Below, piece by piece: positions 29,765 to 32,456 of a stretch of DNA of 32,456 nucleotides. Position numbers and translations under genes: made by a program. Location: positions 1-32,456 of the forward strand of contig NZ_BDCJ01000044.1 of assembly GCF_001613445.1 (NCBI RefSeq), in the 5' to 3' direction. How positions within the stretch are numbered: the stretch's first letter is position 1; each line of letters begins with the position of its first letter. The notes under the pieces are model-generated. The model saw only the letters and a list, made by a program, of their open reading frames with translations, searched no databases and had not been told where the DNA came from. Source of the stretch: Nocardia grenadensis NBRC 108939 (GTDB lineage Bacteria > Actinomycetota > Actinomycetes > Mycobacteriales > Mycobacteriaceae).

Positions 29765-32456
29765 TTATCCGCCCGAGTCCGGACGGCTGTCGCCGCCGGG
29801 ATCCCCGCTGTCTCCGCTGTCCCCGCCGGTGTCGGTGCCGCCGCCGGCGTCGGGCGCCTGGGTGACCGTGGGGGCCGTACTGGTCTGTCCGGCGGTGGGC
29901 TGCCCGGGTAGCGGACCCGGCCCGTTGCCCTGCGGCTGGTTCTGCGGTTGCTGCTGGCTACGCGGGTTGGGTGCCACCCCGGGCACCGGGATGGTGATCC
30001 CGGGCAGGATCTCGACCTGGCTCGGCTGGATCACCACCGGGGGCTCGAAGGTCGGGTTGGTGGTGGACGGCGCGGTGTACGGGGCCGTCCACTTCGGCAC
30101 ACCGGCCTGGCCCTTGATCGGCGCGGGTTTGGGGAACTTCTCGATGGGGGTGCCTTCGAGGGCACCGTCCATCGTGCTTTTCCAGATATCGGACGCCAGG
30201 CCGGACCCGTAGATCATCGCGCCACCGTAGTTGCGCAGTGGCGAGTTGTCGGTGGTGCCGACCCACACCGCGGTGGACAGAGACGGCGTGTAACCCACCA
30301 TCCACACGTCCTTGTTCTCGCCGGTGTCGCCCAGCTGGGCGGTACCGGTCTTGGCTGCCGACGGGCGACCTCCGGCGAGCCCGTGATTGCGGGAGTACGC
30401 GGCGATCGGTTCCATGGCCGCCGTGACATTGTCGGCGACGGCCTCGGAGACCCGCCGCTCGCCGGCCACATCGCCGCGGTCGAGCAGCACGGTACCGTCC
30501 GCGGATACGACCTTGCTCACGAAATGCGGTTTGTGGTACATACCCGATGCCGCCAGCGTCGCGTAGGCCGACGCCATGTCCAGCGGCCTGGCCTGGTACT
30601 GGCCCAGCACGATGCCGTTGTTCGGGCCGGCGCCGCCGGGTTCTGTCAATGTGGGGCCGACTCCCGGGAGCTCCTTCGGAATCCCCAGTTTGTGACCCAT
30701 ATCGGCGATCTTCTGCGGACCGTTCTGCATTTCCAGCTGCATCCGGTAGAAGCTTGTGTTCAGCGACCGTTTGAGGGCCTCGGCGATCGTGCAGACCCCG
30801 CACTGCTCGCCTTCGACGTTGGTGATCTCGATACCGTTCACCGTAATCGGCGAGCTGTCGTACATCTGGGACAGCGGAATACCGCTCTCCAGGTTCTGCG
30901 CCAGGCCGACCACCTTGAACGAGGAACCGGTCTGCAGGGCGGCGTTGGCGAAGTCGTAGCCGTAGCCGTCCTCACCGCCGTAGTAGGCGCGTACCGCACC
31001 GGTTTTCGGATCGATCGAGGCCACCGCGGTGCGCAACTTGTCCGGTTCGCCCTCGAGGTTCTTGCGGGCGGCGTCGACGGCGGCCCGCTGCGCCCTGGCA
31101 TCGATGGTCGTGGTGATCTCCAGTCCGGAGGTGTTCAGCTGTTGTTCGCTGATCCCCGCTTCCGAGAGTTCCCGCAGCACCTGCGCTTTGACATGGCCCT
31201 CCGGCCCCGCGGCCTCGGTCGTCTCCCCGGCCTTCGCCGACGACACCACCTCCGGGTAGGCCAGCCCGGTACGTTCGCCGCGGTCGAGATTGCCGCCGGC
31301 GACCATACCGTCGAGGACGTAGTTCCAGCGGGTCTTGGCGCCGTCCGGATTCGACTCGGGATCCAGCAGCGAGGGCAGCTGAATGGTCGCGGCCAGTACC
31401 GCACCCTCGGCCAGGCTGAGTTCCTGCACCGGCTTGTCGAAATACGCCTTGGCCGCGGCATTGATGCCGTAGGCGCCGCGTCCGAAGTAGATGGTGTTCA
31501 GGTAGGCGGTGAGGATCTCGTCCTTGCTCCACTGCCGGGCCATCTTCGCCGAGATCACCAGCTCGTGCAGCTTACGGGTGAGGCTGTGTTCGTCGCCGAC
31601 CAGCGCGTTCTTCACGTACTGCTGGGTGATTGTCGAACCACCACCGGCGCTTTCGCGTCCGAGCACATTGTCGCGGGCGGCGCGGGCGAAACCGGAGATG
31701 GAGAAACCGGGGTTGCTGTAGAAATCCCGGTCCTCGGCGGCGATCACCGCGTTGCGGACATGCGGCGGAATCTGATCGATCGTCACATCGGTGCGGTTGC
31801 CCTCCGGCGGCACCACGCGGGTGATCTCGGTTTCGCCGTCCGACGCGAGAATCGTTGCGACCTGGTTGGTCTTGAGGTCACCGGGTTCGGGCACCGACAC
31901 CGTGGAATAGGCGACCAGGAAGACCGTGCTCGGCACCACGATGGCCAGTGCGACCAGAACGTAGGCGATCCGGCGGGCGATCTTCCACCGGTTCTTGCGT
32001 TTCTGGGCGGGTCCGCGGCCGTCGGGGCCGCCGGGACCGCCCGAACGGCCGCCGGGCCGGCGCGGCGGCGGACCGCCCGCGGCTCCGGAGCGGGACGGCC
32101 GGCCCTCCGGTCCGTCTGCCCGGCGCTCGCCGGTGTTCGGACCCGGACGACCCGTGACGGGGCGCGGGCCGGTTGTGGTGCGTTCGCGGCGGGTGGTTTC
32201 GGTGGGCGCACCCGGCTGCGCCATCTTCGCGGTGCCCTGCTCACCGCGCGGCGCGCCCGGTTCCCCGGGGCGGCCCATGCGCTGGGTGGGCTGGTTCGGC
32301 GGCTGACCCTGCGGCGGGCGTCCGGGCGGCGGGCCGGGACGCTGCGGCGGTTGCGGGCCTCGCGCGGCGCCGGGCATCCCACCGGTGTTCGGTCCCGGCC
32401 GGCGACCCTCGGGTCCGGGCCGGGGACCCGGCGGCCGTCCCGTGCCACCCGGTCCG
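29765..32456 (-). CDS. ponA: Bifunctional class A penicillin-binding protein, N-terminus beyond the window
   Basis: At least 896 residues; the frame is still open at the right edge, so the start lies outside. An internal ATG at 32377 is not convincing because the Pro/Gly-rich coding pattern continues upstream of it. A cytoplasmic Pro/Gly/Arg-rich tail leads to one membrane anchor (IAYVLVALAIVVPSTVFLVA). The GT51 glycosyltransferase domain shows EDRDFYSNPGFSISG and GGSTITQQYVKNAL. The transpeptidase domain has TGSSFK (30913-30930), SLNTSF and KTGTAQ (30335-30352). It polymerises and cross-links peptidoglycan outside the membrane. A Pro/Gln-rich, then Gly/Asp/Ser-rich C-terminal tail is typical of actinobacterial PonA1. 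No Cys2 or PASTA domain was seen. Confidence 0.95.
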   Translation of the reverse strand, partial: GPGGTGRPPGPRPGPEGRRPGPNTGGMPGAARGPQPPQRPGPPPGRPPQGQPPNQPTQRMGRPGEPGAPRGEQGTAKMAQPGAPTETTRRERTTTGPRPVTGRPGPNTGERRADGPEGRPSRSGAAGGPPPRRPGGRSGGPGGPDGRGPAQKRKNRWKIARRIAYVLVALAIVVPSTVFLVAYSTVSVPEPGDLKTNQVATILASDGETEITRVVPPEGNRTDVTIDQIPPHVRNAVIAAEDRDFYSNPGFSISGFARAARDNVLGRESAGGGSTITQQYVKNALVGDEHSLTRKLHELVISAKMARQWSKDEILTAYLNTIYFGRGAYGINAAAKAYFDKPVQELSLAEGAVLAATIQLPSLLDPESNPDGAKTRWNYVLDGMVAGGNLDRGERTGLAYPEVVSSAKAGETTEAAGPEGHVKAQVLRELSEAGISEQQLNTSGLEITTTIDARAQRAAVDAARKNLEGEPDKLRTAVASIDPKTGAVRAYYGGEDGYGYDFANAALQTGSSFKVVGLAQNLESGIPLSQMYDSSPITVNGIEITNVEGEQCGVCTIAEALKRSLNTSFYRMQLEMQNGPQKIADMGHKLGIPKELPGVGPTLTEPGGAGPNNGIVLGQYQARPLDMASAYATLAASGMYHKPHFVSKVVSADGTVLLDRGDVAGERRVSEAVADNVTAAMEPIAAYSRNHGLAGGRPSAAKTGTAQLGDTGENKDVWMVGYTPSLSTAVWVGTTDNSPLRNYGGAMIYGSGLASDIWKSTMDGALEGTPIEKFPKPAPIKGQAGVPKWTAPYTAPSTTNPTFEPPVVIQPSQVEILPGITIPVPGVAPNPRSQQQPQNQPQGNGPGPLPGQPTAGQTSTAPTVTQAPDAGGGTDTGGDSGDSGDPGGDSRPDSGG

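Noticed and set aside
32375..32377. ATG at 32377 as the true start of the class A PBP
   Set aside because: The frame stays open to the window edge and the Pro/Gly-rich pattern continues upstream, so the start is most likely outside the window.

Overview
The window looks like chromosomal DNA of a high-GC mycolic-acid actinobacterium, most likely Nocardia or a close relative. The reasons are the strongly GC-biased third codon positions, the rpsF-ssb-rpsR-rplI-dnaB core next to GT87 membrane glycosyltransferases and a ponA-type penicillin-binding protein (as around Rv0050-Rv0058 in Mycobacterium tuberculosis), a KstR-type operator, and a DnaB intein that I recognise as resembling the mycobacterial one. 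The genus call is an inference.

Layout. 1-432: intergenic DNA with a large structured inverted repeat and a terminator. 433-1560 (-): nitronate monooxygenase-like flavoprotein with a KstR-like site upstream. 1743-3128 (-): GT87-type membrane mannosyltransferase. 3366-9713 (+): rpsF with a candidate S6:S18 autoregulatory leader, ssb, rpsR, rplI, a strong terminator, a 600-bp non-coding stretch with a cluster of DnaA boxes, then dnaB interrupted by two inteins. 9777-12439: three ordinary accessory genes (divergent nucleoside hydrolase, sugar O-acetyltransferase, unknown protein).

12572-27019 is a Ter-type stress region. It holds a TerC-superfamily (DUF475) membrane protein, a canonical TerD, and a four-gene operon (helical protein, HpcH/HpaI-type lyase, a PRTase-TRSP-StiP-PELOTA fusion, HAD hydrolase) that matches the nucleoside-like-metabolite module described for Ter systems. 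Facing it are DUF389 and three tandem AIM24 genes. Divergent from those are a two-domain TerD and a protein with a degenerate TerD domain followed by a C-terminal region that looks like an FtsK/HerA-type fold without a P-loop. Tight overlaps (ATGA, GTGA, TAGATG) support three transcription units. The parts probably form one membrane-associated, metal- or stress-responsive system.

27094-32456 (-): a membrane-anchored protein, the second GT87 glycosyltransferase, and a bifunctional class A PBP that runs off the right edge. These cell-envelope genes lie on the opposite strand from rpsF, unlike the collinear order in mycobacteria, so this region has been rearranged and the Ter block sits inside the old synteny group. 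No tRNA, rRNA, CRISPR array, transposase or phage structural gene was seen.
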